Shown here: positions 1 to 12,900 of the stretch, one piece after another
Numbering within the stretch: position 1 is the stretch's first letter
How the letters are laid out: the number at the start of each line of letters is the position of its first letter
Assembly (NCBI GenBank): GCA_935421135.1
Contig: OW285189.1
Location: 1,221,679 to 1,285,678 of the forward strand
Reading direction: 5' to 3'
Length of the DNA: 64,000 nucleotides
DNA from: Bugulina stolonifera
Taxonomy: Eukaryota > Bryozoa > Gymnolaemata > Cheilostomatida > Bugulidae
Notes under the pieces: generated by a model
What the model was told of the DNA's origin: nothing
Seen by the model: only the letters and a program-made list of their open reading frames with translations
Databases searched by the model: none
Translations under genes and position numbers: made by a program

Positions 1-177
1 TAATTAATGAAGTAGCCATGCTTACTGCTGAATGGCATCTTAGTGACACCACGCCTACGTATTTTAAATTGCAGTTCAATCTATCCTAATTTTTCAACAT
101 GGACAGACAGGCAATATATTGCTACCATACTGAAGCCAAAAGTACAATCAATTGGACTGTGCTAATTAATCTTTGAC

Positions 178-1192
178 TGGTTGCGCCCTGGCTATGGTAT
201 AGAGTGGTTGCCCCCTGACTATGGTATAGAGTGGTTGCCCCCTGACTATGGCATAGTGTGGTTGCCCCTTGGCTATGGCATAGTGTGGTTGCCCCCTGGC
301 TATGGCATAGTGTGGTTGCCCCCTGGCTATGGTATAGAGTGGTTGCCCCCTGACTATGGCATATAGTGGTTGCCCCCTGACTATGGCATAGGGTGGTTGC
401 CCCCTGGCTATGGCATAGTATGGTTGCCCCCTGACTATGGCATAGTATGGTTGCCCTCTCGCTATAGTATAGAGTGGTTGCCCCCTGACTATGGCATAGA
501 GTGGTTGCCCCCTGACTATGGCATAGAGTGGTTGCCCCCTGACGACGGCATAGAGTGGTTGCCCCCTGACTATGGCATAGAGTGGTTGCCCCCTGACTAT
601 GGCATAGGGTGGTTGCCCCCTGGCTATGGCATAGGGTGGTTGCCCCCTGGCTATGGCATAGTATGGTTGCCCCCTCGCTATGGTATAGAGTGGTTGCCCC
701 CTCGCTATGGCAAAGAGTGGTTGCCCCCTGACTATGGCATAGAGTGGTTGCCCCCTGACTATGGCATAGAGTGGTTGCCCCCTGACGATGGCATAGAGTG
801 GTTGCCCCCTGACTATGGCATAGAGTGGTTGCCCCCTGACGATGGCATAGAGTGGTTGCCCCCTGACTATGGCATAGAGTGGTTGCCCCCTGACTATGGC
901 ATAGAGTGGTTGCCCCCTGACTATGGCATAGAGTGGTTGCCCCCTGACTATGGCATAGAGTGGTTGCCCCCTGACGATGGCATAGAGTGGTTGCCCCCTG
1001 ACGATGGCATAGAGTGGTTGCCCCCTGACTATGGCATAGGGTGGTTGCCCCCTGGCTATGGCATAGGGTGGTTGCCCCCTGGCTATGGCATAGGGTGGTT
1101 GCCCCCTGGCTATGGCATAGTATGGTTGCCCCCTGACTATGGCATAGGGTGGTTGCCCCCTGACTATGGCATAGAGTGGTTGCCCCCTGGTT
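178..1192. repeat. 27-bp minisatellite, about 37 copies
   Basis: Tandem 27-bp units built around tggttgccccctgactatgg with a variable end. The unit is a multiple of three and lacks stops on the + strand, so it reads as a 9-aa repeat (PPDYGIEWL and variants) for 274 codons after a TAG at 364-366. Nothing around it (splice sites, domains, promoter) suggests a gene. It is most likely a non-coding minisatellite. Confidence 0.9.
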
Positions 1193-2640
1193 GAGAATGA
1201 CTGCAGCTGATTAGGTTCTGTTGGTATTGATCACAAATATTATATAATCTAGTTTACTAATGGTCTCATTACTTTTGAAATTACAGAAAAAATTAGAGCA
1301 ACATTTACAATCTTGGTTGTTTCCAAAATATATGGGTTGAACTGTGGACGTTTCATAACGGATAGTGATTTATATCAATGCCGTGCTATTTTCAGAGATG
1401 ACGCTGATTGCAAACTTACGACAAATTTAAAATGATAGCAATATAACATAAAATAAACGTAGACAACAAACTTGCAGAGCTAGGTCCAAGTCATAAATTT
1501 GACTTGACAAGTCAAGTCAAAAGTTGACTCGATTTGAACTGCCAATTGACTTGACTTTGACTTGCACATCAATGTGACTTGACTTGGACACATGAATGAC
1601 TTGCAACTTCGACTTGGGTTCTGCCAAGTAGATGTGGGGAATAAAAATTGTGCACAGTATATAGCCAACACGGAAAACAGGTCTCAATTGTCTACCAATT
1701 TATCATTTGTACTTCATCAATGCTACCAGCAACACTCAGAGTATATCAAGGCTAGCTATGAGGATGCACCTCGCAGGTAACATATAGGCTGTGTGCACGT
1801 GAGACCACACAGTGCATAGTCACAAGTACACACAGTGTAAGTAGTGTACATGTAAGTGTGGTGTAAGTAGTGAATACAATGTACAATGCAATAATTACTA
1901 CAACAAACACTTCGTGCTTGGCCTGTGACCCAAGTCTCACTGCAATATTTGCTCGCTTCACTCACATGTAATGATGGCTTGTGTTCATGTACTGTAGTCA
2001 TGCATGTGTATGACCTCTGTTGGTGCAGTCATTGTGCAGGGATTCCAGGAGGAGTTGTGTTCCCTTGCATTAGAGACACAACTCCAAATCCATAGCCCAA
2101 GTTCCAACACTCATGGGTGAGTGGGGGTTGAGGGTCTAAGGCTACACCTACGCCCGGCAGCAATGCCTGGGGACCCGGTCCCAAGGTCCTAGCACCACCC
2201 GGAGCCAAGATCCTGACCGGCAGCATTGCAACGCATATAAACTGTTCCGATTTTCGACCCCGAATCTGATTGGATGACGACAAACTGGGACACCGTTTTG
2301 TCTTTTATATATGATGATGATATAGATTGGATTGGAATTGATTGAAATTGCAGAACTGGCCAGTGGACACTTTGTACTGTGCCATATGCTGTTTATAAGC
2401 TATGTAACACTGTATCACCGTTACTAATATATAATATGAAGAGGATTCTCTCTGTTGGGAGAATTCCAAGCTTGGAAAACTTCTTTGGGAAGAGGGATTC
2501 CCAGTCCAGGAAAACTTCCCTTCTCAGACGATGGAAGTAGGAAAGAAGATTGCACTTAACCGGACGCAACCAGGGTTAGACCTTCCTGTGAAATTAAACC
2601 ATTTCAGTTTATTTGCAGTGAAAACAGCTTACTGTTGCCT
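1193..2640. other. Intergenic, no gene seen
   Basis: Unique AT-rich DNA. At 1490-1600 there is a degenerate acttgact-type repeat that recurs at 3715-4020. A GC-richer patch lies at 2100-2260. No coding segment with recognisable similarity was found on either strand. Confidence 0.5.
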
Positions 2641-2808
2641 ACCAGAGTATTGGAACCGATTGACAGGCCCTAAAGAGTGTTGGGACCGATTGGTAGGCTC
2701 TGAAGAGTGTTGAGACCAATAAGCGGACCCTGAAGAGTGTTGGGACCGATATGCAGGCCCTGTAGAGTGTTGGGACCGATTGGCAGGCCCTGAAGAGTGT
2801 TGGATGAG
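2641..2808. repeat. 30-bp minisatellite, about 5 copies
   Basis: Five imperfect copies of a 30-bp unit whose core is gagtgttgggaccgattgg followed by caggccctgaa. No gene context. Confidence 0.85.
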
Positions 2809-4203
2809 AATTGTACCATAGCAAACAACAGCTACTCCAGATACAGGAATCACAACTCCAGAACCAGTGACAAACTCCAATGCAAATCCTAGAAGAGCTA
2901 TTTGAACAAGTACCTTCGACTCCTTATCCTCCTTCCATGGCATAAGTCTTGGATGCGGTAACTACTCTCACTTATTTTCAAAAACTGCTCTGCTTATATA
3001 CAAAGACCTAGAACTACTAACTCGTGATTGATTACTTTCGTAATTAGCTAATTTGCATATTTACAAAAATACAAAATTCTAAATTAAAAATATTTACAAC
3101 AAGGTTCTCCATCAAAATTTCTAACTAAAACAAAGGTTAACATATCTAATTAATACATTGCAAATCTCACCAATAATTTGAACAGCATTAGTATTTAAAA
3201 AAAATAATTATAGTTTGGCTCAAAGTCTATTTGGTCGTGTGTTTCGTTCCCTCTAAGACGTCTGCTCATTTCTTATGTTTTCAATACCGTCGTCTGTTAG
3301 GCTGTACTTAGACGCCCACCCTATCTTTTGACTGGCCAGGTTTCAACTACTGTGGCCAGTATAAATAAGATCGTCATATTCGTGCTGTTCATTCACTACC
3401 ACGTTGCATTGGTGATGACGTCATGACCACACTGCAGTCCATCATTGACTTATGTGCTGATTTACAACAAATACTACATGACTAGTTTCAACCGCAGTGC
3501 CAATATTCAATATTGGCACTACGGTTGTAAATCAGCACTTAAGTCAATGATGGACTGCAGTTTGGATTATAATATTGCTACATTTAGTGACTAGTTCTTT
3601 ACCATAGTTGCATAACATACATTCGCAGCTACACCTTGACATGAAATTTCATGGATTGCAAAGTGCTGAAGGAAAAAGTGATGTTCTGGAAAACGCAATT
3701 TTTTTTGAAGTTCAAGTTATCTCCCACTTGACTTCCATTTCTACTTGACTTGGAGTTGACTTGTGACTTGCATGATGGCTGACTTGACCTCAGGCGGCAC
3801 TGACTTGACTTGCCTCAAAAACTTTAGAAATGATTTGACTTGGACCCAGCTCTGCAAACTTGTAATAAAAGAAAGCAGAGATGCCAGACTCGAGTTAAAG
3901 ACTCTTACTCGAGTTAATTCAAGCAACATTTTATGGCTTATTAGAAAGACTCGTGACTTGAATATACAGCTGTCAAAAACTTGTAGCTTGAATTACATCA
4001 ACTTACATCAACTTACATCAATGACGACATTACGCTAGACCGCCTAGGGGCGGAAGGGGCGTGCCTCAATTTTTGTACATAAATTATCATAAGGACATTG
4101 TTCCATATACCATCTCATGGGTAAGATATTTGGTTTCAGAGTGGGTACAAGTGGGTACCCATGTAGTATTTTAGTATTAGTTGTGTTGTTCTTCTGCTAA
4201 TGT
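2809..4203. other. Intergenic, degenerate acttgact repeat and one large hairpin
   Basis: No gene is visible. The stretch holds the foldback at 3431-3561 (listed separately) and, at 3715-4020, irregular runs of gacttgactt-like words. The right end borders the 3' part of a minus-strand retrotransposon. Confidence 0.5.
3431..3561. repeat. Large two-tier inverted repeat (cruciform or foldback)
   Basis: The left arm at 3431-3468 pairs with 3524-3561 over about 38 nt with one or two mismatches. Inside it, a second palindrome centred near 3508 pairs ccgcagtgccaatatt with aatattggcactacgg. It may be a small foldback MITE; no target duplication was resolved. Confidence 0.75.
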
Positions 4204-6463
4204 TTATTCTTTTTTGAGGTCTCGTATTGTGCGGGGTAGAAAGCTGTTATGGAAACAGTTCCCAGTGGCTCCAATAGACCGCGGTTCGTTTCTACACTGT
4301 GATCTAGTCTGAACTGTTGTCTGAGATTGTTCCATGATTTCATCATATGATGCACAGAGAGCAGGATGGGCTTCTTCTCTTGACAGTATATCTAGCAAAA
4401 AGCTTTACTCGAGAGTTCCTGCGTCGGATGTCCAGCTGTTGGAGTTGAAGTTTCTCTTTGGCCTCTGTGACACCTCTCCTTCCTTTGATGCCACAGATCA
4501 TTCTCACACCTTGGTTTTGCACCATCTCTAGTGCCTCAATCTCTTTACTTGTAGAGGGGTCCCACGCGCAGGAAGCATATTCTAGGTGAGGAAGGCAGAG
4601 AGATCTGTATGCTATTAACCTAGCTCGCTCAGGTGCCCAGTAGAGGGCTCTCCTGATCATCCCAACTTGCTTTCTGGCTTTGCAGATTTTATCAGCTATA
4701 TGGTTGGTGAACTTCAAGTCTGACTGCAGTATCACTCCCAGGTATTTGCAGGTATTTCCAGGTGTTCCAGCACTAGATTATTCATAGTATACTCAGGGAC
4801 TGCTCTTTGGGGCTGGAAGGCGATGATCTTACACTTTTTGGCATTGAAGCACATTCCCCATGTTTTAGCCCAGGTGTTCAGTGACTCAAGATTGGTTTGA
4901 AATCTTCTCTCATCGGTTGTGTTGTTTACATCTTGGTACATAAGGGTATCATCAGCAAAGAGGCCAACAGAGCAATCAACATGGCTGGGGAGGTCATTAA
5001 TATACACCAGAAACAACACAGGGCCCAGCACCGAGCCCTGCGGAACTCCTGATGTCACTGGCAGTGAGCCAGATCTCACACCATCCAGCACCACAGTTTG
5101 TGATCTGTTGCATAAGAAATCATGTATCCAGTCCAGCAGGTAACTTTCCATACCAGGAATCTCTGACAGTTTTTGCATTAGTAGTGTGTGTGGCACACGA
5201 TCAAAAGCTTTTGACAGGTCCAAAACTGCGGCATGCACACTAGACTTTTTGTCAGTCGCCCCCATGATCTCATGCAGAGTGACACATATCTGAGTTTCAC
5301 ATGAGAGCCCTTTTCTGAATCCATGTTGTCTTTTATGGAGCCAAATGTCCATCTTCTCCAGAAGATTTCTGAGTACAACATGTTCGAGCAGTTTGCAGGG
5401 GATGCTTGTCAGAGAGATTGGTCGATAGTTGTTGGCGTTTTGTTTACTCCCACTTTTATGGATGGGCGTAACGTTGGCAGTTTTCCATTCAGTTGGCAGT
5501 TTGCCATGTTCGAGGGATTTGTTGAAGATGAGGGATAAGCAACCTGCAGTCTGCTCTATACCTAGTGTGAGGTCTTCCTTCTTCAAACCATCTGGACCTG
5601 GGGCTTTACCAGACTTGAGGCCCTTTAGAAGCTTTATCACACCATTCACTTCTATTTCTCCACAGCTAGGATTATGTGCTGATGGATTTTGACTGCGGAG
5701 GGTATGTGTTTTGTTAAACTGGTTATGGAAGTGAGTGTTCAGGATTTCAGAACATGATGCAGGGTCATCGGTGATGACACCATCTGAGCTGAGCAGTGAG
5801 ATGCATTGTTTTGGTTTTTGCCCATTGAGATGTTTGTAGAATGGCTTGCTGTTACCCTCAAGCAGGGGCCTGCACAAGCGGCTTTCCACATAAGTCTTCT
5901 TTGCTTTGTTGAAGTATTTCTTAGCTTCTCTCCTCTTGCTCTTGTAAAGGATCTCACTGGTTTTATCACTTCTCTTTTTCTTCCAGTTGTTGTAGAGTTG
6001 TCTCTCCTTAGCAGCCAGCTTGCGACATTTTCTGTCAAACCAAACTGGTTCATCATATGGCCTTGGGCTCACAACTGTAGTTGGTACACACTCATTGATG
6101 GACTTTTTTATGCCTAGTGAGAAGTGCTTCCACATCACATCAACATTGTCAATATCTGCCAAGTCATGTTTCAGTCTCCACATCTTGTCATTGAATTTGT
6201 CTACATCAGCTTTGTGGTATAGTTTCACTGTGTGTTGTGCTTTTTTTAATGTCTGTAGATTGGCATCTATAGTTGCTTGGATAATAGAGTGGTCACTAAG
6301 TCCAGGGTATATGATTTCTATATCATGCATCATCTGAGAATTGTTGGTGCACAATAAGTCTAGAGTGTTTCCCTGTATGTGGGTTGGTTCCATCACCAGT
6401 TGGATCATGTCAAACTGGTTGAGAAGGGCCAGGAAACTCTGTTTTAGCTTGTGTAATTGTAAT
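4204..6463 (-). pseudogene. LINE ORF2 (endonuclease tail plus reverse transcriptase), broken by two frameshifts
   Basis: The first frame (6408 down to 4732) holds the endonuclease tail and RT motifs: APGPDGL, FRKGLSCETQ, LDLSKAFDRVPH, SGVPQGSVLGPVLF and the catalytic FADDTLMY. The palm Asp-Asp pair is intact. The reading then moves to a second frame (4735-4343, thumb and C-terminal part) and near 4390 to a third frame (to 4204) that ends HNSFLPRTIRDLKKE. The two frameshifts mean the copy cannot make a full protein. The family name within the LINE clades is uncertain; the RT call is firm. Confidence 0.85.
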
Positions 6464-6466
6464 TAA
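4204..6466 (-). mobile_element. 5'-truncated non-LTR (LINE) retrotransposon, Jockey/CR1/Rex-like group
   Basis: The minus strand carries the 3' part of a LINE ORF2. The far end starts within the tail of the endonuclease domain (motif SDHS), followed by a complete reverse transcriptase and the C-terminal region, ending near 4204 with the typical PRTIRDL tail. 5' truncation is normal for LINEs. No poly(A) or target duplication could be delimited at the low-coordinate end. Confidence 0.85.
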
Positions 6467-7700
6467 ATTATGGCTATGATCAAAGACTCTCAACTCACAC
6501 ATCATTATGTTGAAATATTCAATAACTGGAGTTTTCATTGGGCAGCTTTGAATTGTAATGAATAGAAATAACCACAGTTATAACCAACAACCACAACCAC
6601 AATTATAACACATTTTACACTAAAACTGTGACATTTTGCTTTGAAATTTGAACTTCTAACACCATTTCCTAACAACACTTCACCATATGCTAAATAATAA
6701 CCCAATAACTCTATAAAAAGACTTGAGTTAAACAAGAAAAGAATAGAATTGAAACTTGCGTGTAGTTAACTTGGATAACTTGACAAAAACTTGAGTTTCT
6801 GTGGACATGTATTGTAAATATTTAACTTGAAATTTGAAAGTTCTGATCTGTCACTGAAAAAATTGACTTGTAACTTGAAGAGTCACAACTAAGAGTTGGC
6901 CATGGAAACTTGAGTTTCCCAAATAAAACTTGCACACATCTCTGAAGGAAAGTACAAACCGGCTGAGTTGGTTTCTTCTTAGCTTTCTTATCACTCTTCG
7001 AAAGAGTTGCATCCACCATGACTATACCAATTTGTAAACATACTGCTAACACCACAAATAATTTGAAAGCAGGAGTATACGCCTTTGTCATCTTTTATAA
7101 TAACTGGGTATTTATTAATTATTAGTACATAGTTTAGTACTTTTAGGCAGTCCCTTCTTGTATGTTTAGCTCAGTCAAGGAGTAAATATAACGGAAACCG
7201 GGAATTGCAAAAAGTAGTGGACTCGCTACCATTCTTAGTAACGATAGAATATTTTATTGCATTAGAACCAGGATGCGATTGTCATAATAGAACTTGAGTG
7301 CATGGAACTAGGCACTCGGACTATCGTCTTGATACTTTGACCTTCACCTTCGATCACCCCTGTCAAAGTTACTAGATACCAAAGAGAGTAATCAACTTTG
7401 TAGATACCAAGTTAGTTAGTTTTGTAGTATGATAGTATCTAGTAATTAGTATAGTAATTTTATTTATTATTATTTATATTGCAGTTTTCTTTGCCTGTAC
7501 CATACAACAAAGTTTTGCTACCTTTGCATACAACACAAAAATGTTTTCGTACGATAATGTTTATGTTATGTAATCATATCACCATTTCATTGTTATTCTT
7601 ATTGTAAAAACTAATAAATTAAAAATTATAATTATATTAAATTATATTAATATTTTTAATTTTAATTCATTCTTAAACCGCACATGGGCAATATTAATAT
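6467..7700. other. Intergenic, AT-rich, no gene seen
   Basis: No recognisable coding sequence. The 89-codon minus-strand ORF at 6822-7091 starts with a hydrophobic stretch that resembles a signal peptide (LFVVLAVCLQIGIVMVDA), but it has no detectable homology and no supporting exon structure, so it is not called. Confidence 0.4.
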
Positions 7701-8310
7701 ATATGAATCTCAGCATCACTACAATTTTTTTGCATTTTCTCACACAGACTCAGACTAGACTGCATTTAAAAGTGCGTAAAGTCGTGAGAACTCAATTGTT
7801 TTTTTTTTTTCGATTTTATGTTAAATGTACTATTTTTGTAATATTTTTCTTTGTTATGTGCTATTTATATATATGTATTTTTATGTTTTGTGATATATGT
7901 GCTATTATTAGTCTCAGTCATTCATTCAGACCGTAGCTCTCTCAGGGTTCTGGGCTAAAATGAGCAATAAAAGATATTTGTTCTAATGTGTGGTGTATAT
8001 GTATTAAGGGCCTGTCTTGTTTTGTGTATCATATCTAAATTATAATTAAAAGTTGGCTCAGTACCTTCAGCCAAGCACCTCGGAAAAAGTGACAATCTTG
8101 CCTCCTTCCTCCGTTCTTGTAAAAACTTGATGCCTACCTTTTCCCTCAGCTGTTTAAAACTAACTTGCCCTCTAATTTTATAAATAAATCTTAGACCTTT
8201 ATTTTGTACCTTTTCAATTTGTTTAATTAGATTTTTTTGATGAGGGTCCCACACTTGGCTTGCAAACTCTAGTAAAGGTCATTCTGTAATAGTGATGCTG
8301 AGATTCATAT
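7701..8310. repeat. 610-bp segment bounded by a perfect 21-bp inverted repeat
   Basis: The left end 7701-7721 begins atatgaatctcagcatcact. The exact reverse complement ends the segment at 8290-8310. It encloses a minus-strand LINE fragment and AT-rich DNA. It could be a composite or foldback insertion, but no flanking target duplication is clear. Confidence 0.7.
7955..8254 (-). pseudogene. LINE ORF2 C-terminal fragment
   Basis: A 99-codon frame beginning MWDPHQKNLIKQIEKVQNKG matches the post-RT C-terminal region of LINE ORF2 proteins (the W-D-P and IEKVQ..RF segments also found in the copy at 4204-6463). It is divergent from that copy, so it belongs to another subfamily. It has no RT core and is a relic. 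Confidence 0.7.
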
Positions 8311-8984
8311 AAATATAGAGTATAGACTATTTTGAATCTATGGTTTCAGTTTGTTTGGTTAAAGTTATTCAGTTAATAATAATAGGATAAGATAAGTATC
8401 TGGAATTAAGTATTGTTTAAGGCAGTTATTTAGTCAGTAAAGTATTGCATTCATCTGAGATTTTTTTCTATCATCTCGTGCTCAGCATCAACTTAGAACT
8501 TACATCAATGTCTGCAGCGCACAATGGCACAAGGGGCGTGCCTCATTTTCGGACAGCAGTTAGTAAGGTAGGTTGCAATTTTCTAGTAGGGACCTGTGTT
8601 GGCCATCTAGGTGCAGAGTAGATACCTGGGTTATATCCATCCAGAGGATTTCATTAGGTGGATATCTAGCTGGTGTTTGGATCTTTGGTGTGGCAACTAT
8701 TCCTGCGATTCCGTATGGTACGGGAGAGGAAGGAAGCTGTTGTGAAAAGAATTTCCACTTGCTCGGACAGACTGTGAAACTCCCCTCGATTTTGATCTTG
8801 TATGGCTTTTTTTAGTCTAAAAATGCAAACAAATCAATATGTAGCACTCAAAATTGAAAAAATTTATACAGATTTCTATACTTTATCTAAATATTAGGGT
8901 TCCCGCATATTTAAGAACAAAGTGCGGTCTTCGTAGGATTAATTTCAATTTAGGGGCCTAATAACCGAAATTTTCATGTTCTTC
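8311..8984. other. Intergenic, no gene seen
   Basis: Unique sequence. The word aaggggcgtgcctca at 8528-8545 also occurs near 4055, in the flank of the LINE copy, hinting at a dispersed repeat. Confidence 0.35.
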
Positions 8985-9560
8985 ACAAGCGTTTGGGACA
9001 CCGTGTCTTGTTTATATTAATGATTTGCTAAGCTCTGTCAACTACTGTGTTAGTTTATGCCGATGACACTGACATATAATGTAGATTTTATAGTTAGTAC
9101 CTGAAAGTCCACTCAGTCACCAATGCTATAAGCTTCCAGCTGAACATCGACGTCGTATACCGCTTGTCATGTCAGTAGAAAATACCATGCTATCCCCCTT
9201 GGCAACAATGTAGTTCTATCGTTCTACAAACTCGGGATACACAGAGAAAACTACATACTTAGAAGTCGCAATAGACACCTCCAGTCCTGAAAACATTACT
9301 CATATCATATAAAATTCAAGCGGTTTGGATGTGACAAAATACTCACTGCATAACCTCCTAAACATGGGCATCTCTTGGCTCATCCCAGCCAATATCGCTC
9401 ACTATTAGATTATGCAGATACCGCCTGTAACTCTTTTTCTACTAAGATACCATACATAATATACATGCTAACCTCCCAACTTCTACAAGCACTAAAGACA
9501 CTATTTTAGCTGTTGAAGTAAGGACCCCTGGCTTATCTCTTAGTAGATTTCCCCTCATAA
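8985..9560 (+). pseudogene. Strongly decayed reverse transcriptase remnant
   Basis: The plus strand encodes LVYINDLLSSVNYCVSL followed, one base out of frame, by the remains of a YADDT motif at about 9055-9070. Further down (about 9255-9300) YLEVAIDTSS resembles the KYLGV segment of LINE RTs. Stops and frameshifts are frequent. It is an old copy, distinct from the minus-strand LINEs. Confidence 0.45.
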
Positions 9561-9909
9561 GGACCTCTGGCTTATCTCTTAGTAGATTTCCCCTTATAAG
9601 GATCCACTATCTCCTCTCTAGTTACTTGTTCCCACGGGACACTCTCTCACTTCTCTACTTTTTGCATGAATTAATGTTTTGGTGAACATTTGAACATATG
9701 TCATTTACTGCTCAATCTATAGCAACTATTAGTCTCAGTTCTATATGGTTTCAGCAGCATCGCTGTGAAGTGGCGTTATTCCTCAGGGTCCCACGAGCGT
9801 TTGTATAACCAGTAAGCTATGAATCAGCTGAAAGTGTTGTGCATACAGTACTATGACTGATAAGCACACTCCATGTTGTTATCTGTTAGGTGGTCTCACT
9901 AGAGTAAGG

Positions 9910-12900
9910 ATGAGTTTGGAGCCTGGAACAGGGTTCTATTATGGATCACGTCTGCTCCAGCCACTTGCAGACACACTGGGTCTGTCTATAGACCAGGTGA
10001 GTGCTGTGATAGTCTAAGTAAAGAGAGTTATCTTCTCTCTACATTCACCACTAAACACGTTGATGAAAAACCAACTTGCTTTACTCATTATGGTCCCACA
10101 CAGCTGTAGCACATTGGTTGTATCCAGTCTCCTATCTCCCATTGGTAGTTCATGTCATAGGAAATGTGCATATTGTCACCATCTCTACATTTAGACAAAC
10201 TACATCGTCTGTCAGCTGACAGCCATGTTGATTGCTGTGCCATTCAGACTCATCCTTCACCCAACCAAAGTATCACCAACTGTGCGCCATTCATTTGAGG
10301 TATTAGTTGGCACTCTACTTCTCAGCTTCTGCTTTGGCAGGTGAGTGCTCCCATATTATATATACAGCTCTATGCGGTACTGCATTACACTGGTTTCACT
10401 CTGTTAATAGACTATTGATTTTATTTAACTTGACGGCTAAGTACTATACCTTCATATAACCTAATATAACCTTCATATAACATTATTAACTTGGTTGTTC
10501 AACTCTGTTATGTGGACTAACTGTCCAGTACACTGGCTTACTACAACATGCTAGTCTTATTAGAACAGTATTACCTTCTGAATTATATAATGGGAGTATA
10601 TACAAACATATAGTTCACTGACCAATGATGACATGCCTATATTACTGCAGTATCAAAATAGTGTGATGAACTAATGATATCACATATTACTTGTATTAAT
10701 TGTTGGTGTTTAAGGCATCGGTTGAGGAGTGGGTATAGGTTGAGGAGTGGACAGAGGTTGAGGAGTGGGTAGAGGTTGAGGAGTGGGTATAGGTTGAGGA
10801 GTGGGTAGAGGTTGAGGGGTGGGTAGAGGTTGAGGAGTGGGTATAGGTTGAGGAGTGGGTAGAGGTTGAGGAGTGGGTAGAGGTTGAGGAGTGGGTAGAG
10901 GTTGAGGAGTGGGTAGAGGTTGAGGAGTGGGTAGAGGTTGAGGAGTGGGTAGAGGTTGAGGAGTGGGTAGAGGTTGAGGAGTGGGTAGAGGTTGAGGAGT
11001 GGGTATAGGTTGAGGAGTGGGTATAGGTTGAGGAGTGGGTAGAGGTTGAGGAGTGGGTAGAGGTTGAGGAGTGGGTAGAGGTTGAGGAGTGGGTATAGGT
11101 TGAGGAGTGGGTATAGGTTGAGGAGTGGGTATAGGCTGAGGCGTGGGTAGAGGTTGAGGAGTGAGTAAATTGCCAATCACTAAACCCTACTTGTAGTCTC
11201 TCAGGAACCCATATTGTGGTTTCTCTCCGAACTTTTTTCTCACTACTCAACCTTCCTCCTCTCTCTCACATCTATCTTCTCTCTCGACTCCTCTCTCCCA
11301 NNNNNNNNNNNNNNNNNNNNNNNNNNNNNNNNNNNNNNNNNNNNNNNNNNNNNNNNNNNNNNNNNNNNNNNNNNNNNNNNNNNNNNNNNNNNNNNNNNNN
11401 NNNNNNNNNNNNNNNNNNNNNNNNNNNNNNNNNNNNNNNNNNNNNNNNNNNNNNNNNNNNNNNNNNNNNNNNNNNNNNNNNNNNNNNNNNNNNNNNNNNN
11501 GCTCCTCCCACCCACACTCTCCTCCCACCCGCACTCTCCTCCCACCCACACTCTCCTCCCACCCACACTCTCCTCCCACCCACACTCTCCCCCCACCCAC
11601 ACTCTCCTCCCACCTACACTCTCCTCCCACCCACACTCTCCTCCCACCCACTCCTCACAACAGCTCCCCATCACTTTAAACTCTACTCTCTACAACACTC
11701 CCTCTGCTTCAACTAACTCTTCTAGATATAATTATATGCATATATATTATTATATACTATATACTGTATATATAATACATGCATGTATATACATGTACAT
11801 ACATGTATATACATGTGCGTGCATATATACTTACATATAAGTGCCAACTGTTGTAGAACTTGTGCTAATAATATAACTAGCAACTGCACTCTATATATTG
11901 TAGTCAGGCTATTCACTTATTCCTTCAAGCCATACTCTGCTATGGAGTTATGTCCACTCTATCATCCAATGTACACAGCGTGTGTTTTGTGCTCTCTCTT
12001 GGCTACCTTGCTGTCATGCATGTATACAGACAAATCTATGATTATGGTGGATATACACTAGATATCACAGGGTATGTACATATATACATGTAAATATGAA
12101 ATGATATACACTGGATTGTTTGCTCTGAAAAGGCAGTCCAAGTGACGGCATTGATCATACATGTAGCTAGAAATGTTCTCTCTCGATTCCAGTTCCTCTC
12201 CTCTCTTCCAGGGTGTGGCATACTTGTTTTTTAATATTAGGTAATCAATTATATTGTTATGAAGCTAATAGCAGAGATATCACCCATTTATTAATTAACT
12301 CTGAATTGCTGCATAATGTTTCTAGACCTCTGATGATCTCCACTCAGAAACTAAGTGACTTAGCCTTTTCTCTACATGATGGTATGGTGAAGAAGGAGGA
12401 GGACCTCAACCCTTCTCAACTCAAATATGCCCAAAAGTAACAGCTATGCTATTTATATGAAGTGTGCAAGTATTTAATATATGTATTGAAGTGAACTTTA
12501 CTGACAAAGAGAGTGGTGGAAGGGTGCCTGGCATCAAGCCCATGACTTACTAAACTGCCCTTGGATCTCAGGCTAGACCATTGCTGGGCTCCCAATAGTT
12601 TTTCAAGTGTTTTGGACCAACCAACCATAAGTTTCAAACATTAAAATGCTCTAAAATCATTTGAAAGTTTTACAGTGAGTGGAAGTGTTTTACCCTTTTC
12701 ATGGTCTTATCCGGGATCATCTTCTCAAACTGGCAATTTAATGTTTAAATTAGAAATTCAATTTTATCAACCACGACCTCTTTCCATGGTCTACAAATGC
12801 ACTTCCACAATTCTGGTCCCAACTTTCACAGGTTTTATCTGGATTTACCTCAATAAGCTGATTAGGACTGCATACTTCATGTCATACACAGTCAGGTACA

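Noticed and set aside
370..1194. 274-codon ORF of PPDYGIEWL repeats
   Set aside because: The unit length is a multiple of three, so openness is automatic; no splice sites, start context or domain, and the array is broken by a stop at 364.
6822..7091. Minus-strand 89-codon ORF with a signal-peptide-like start
   Set aside because: Short, no homology recognised, no neighbouring exons; could be chance in AT-rich DNA.
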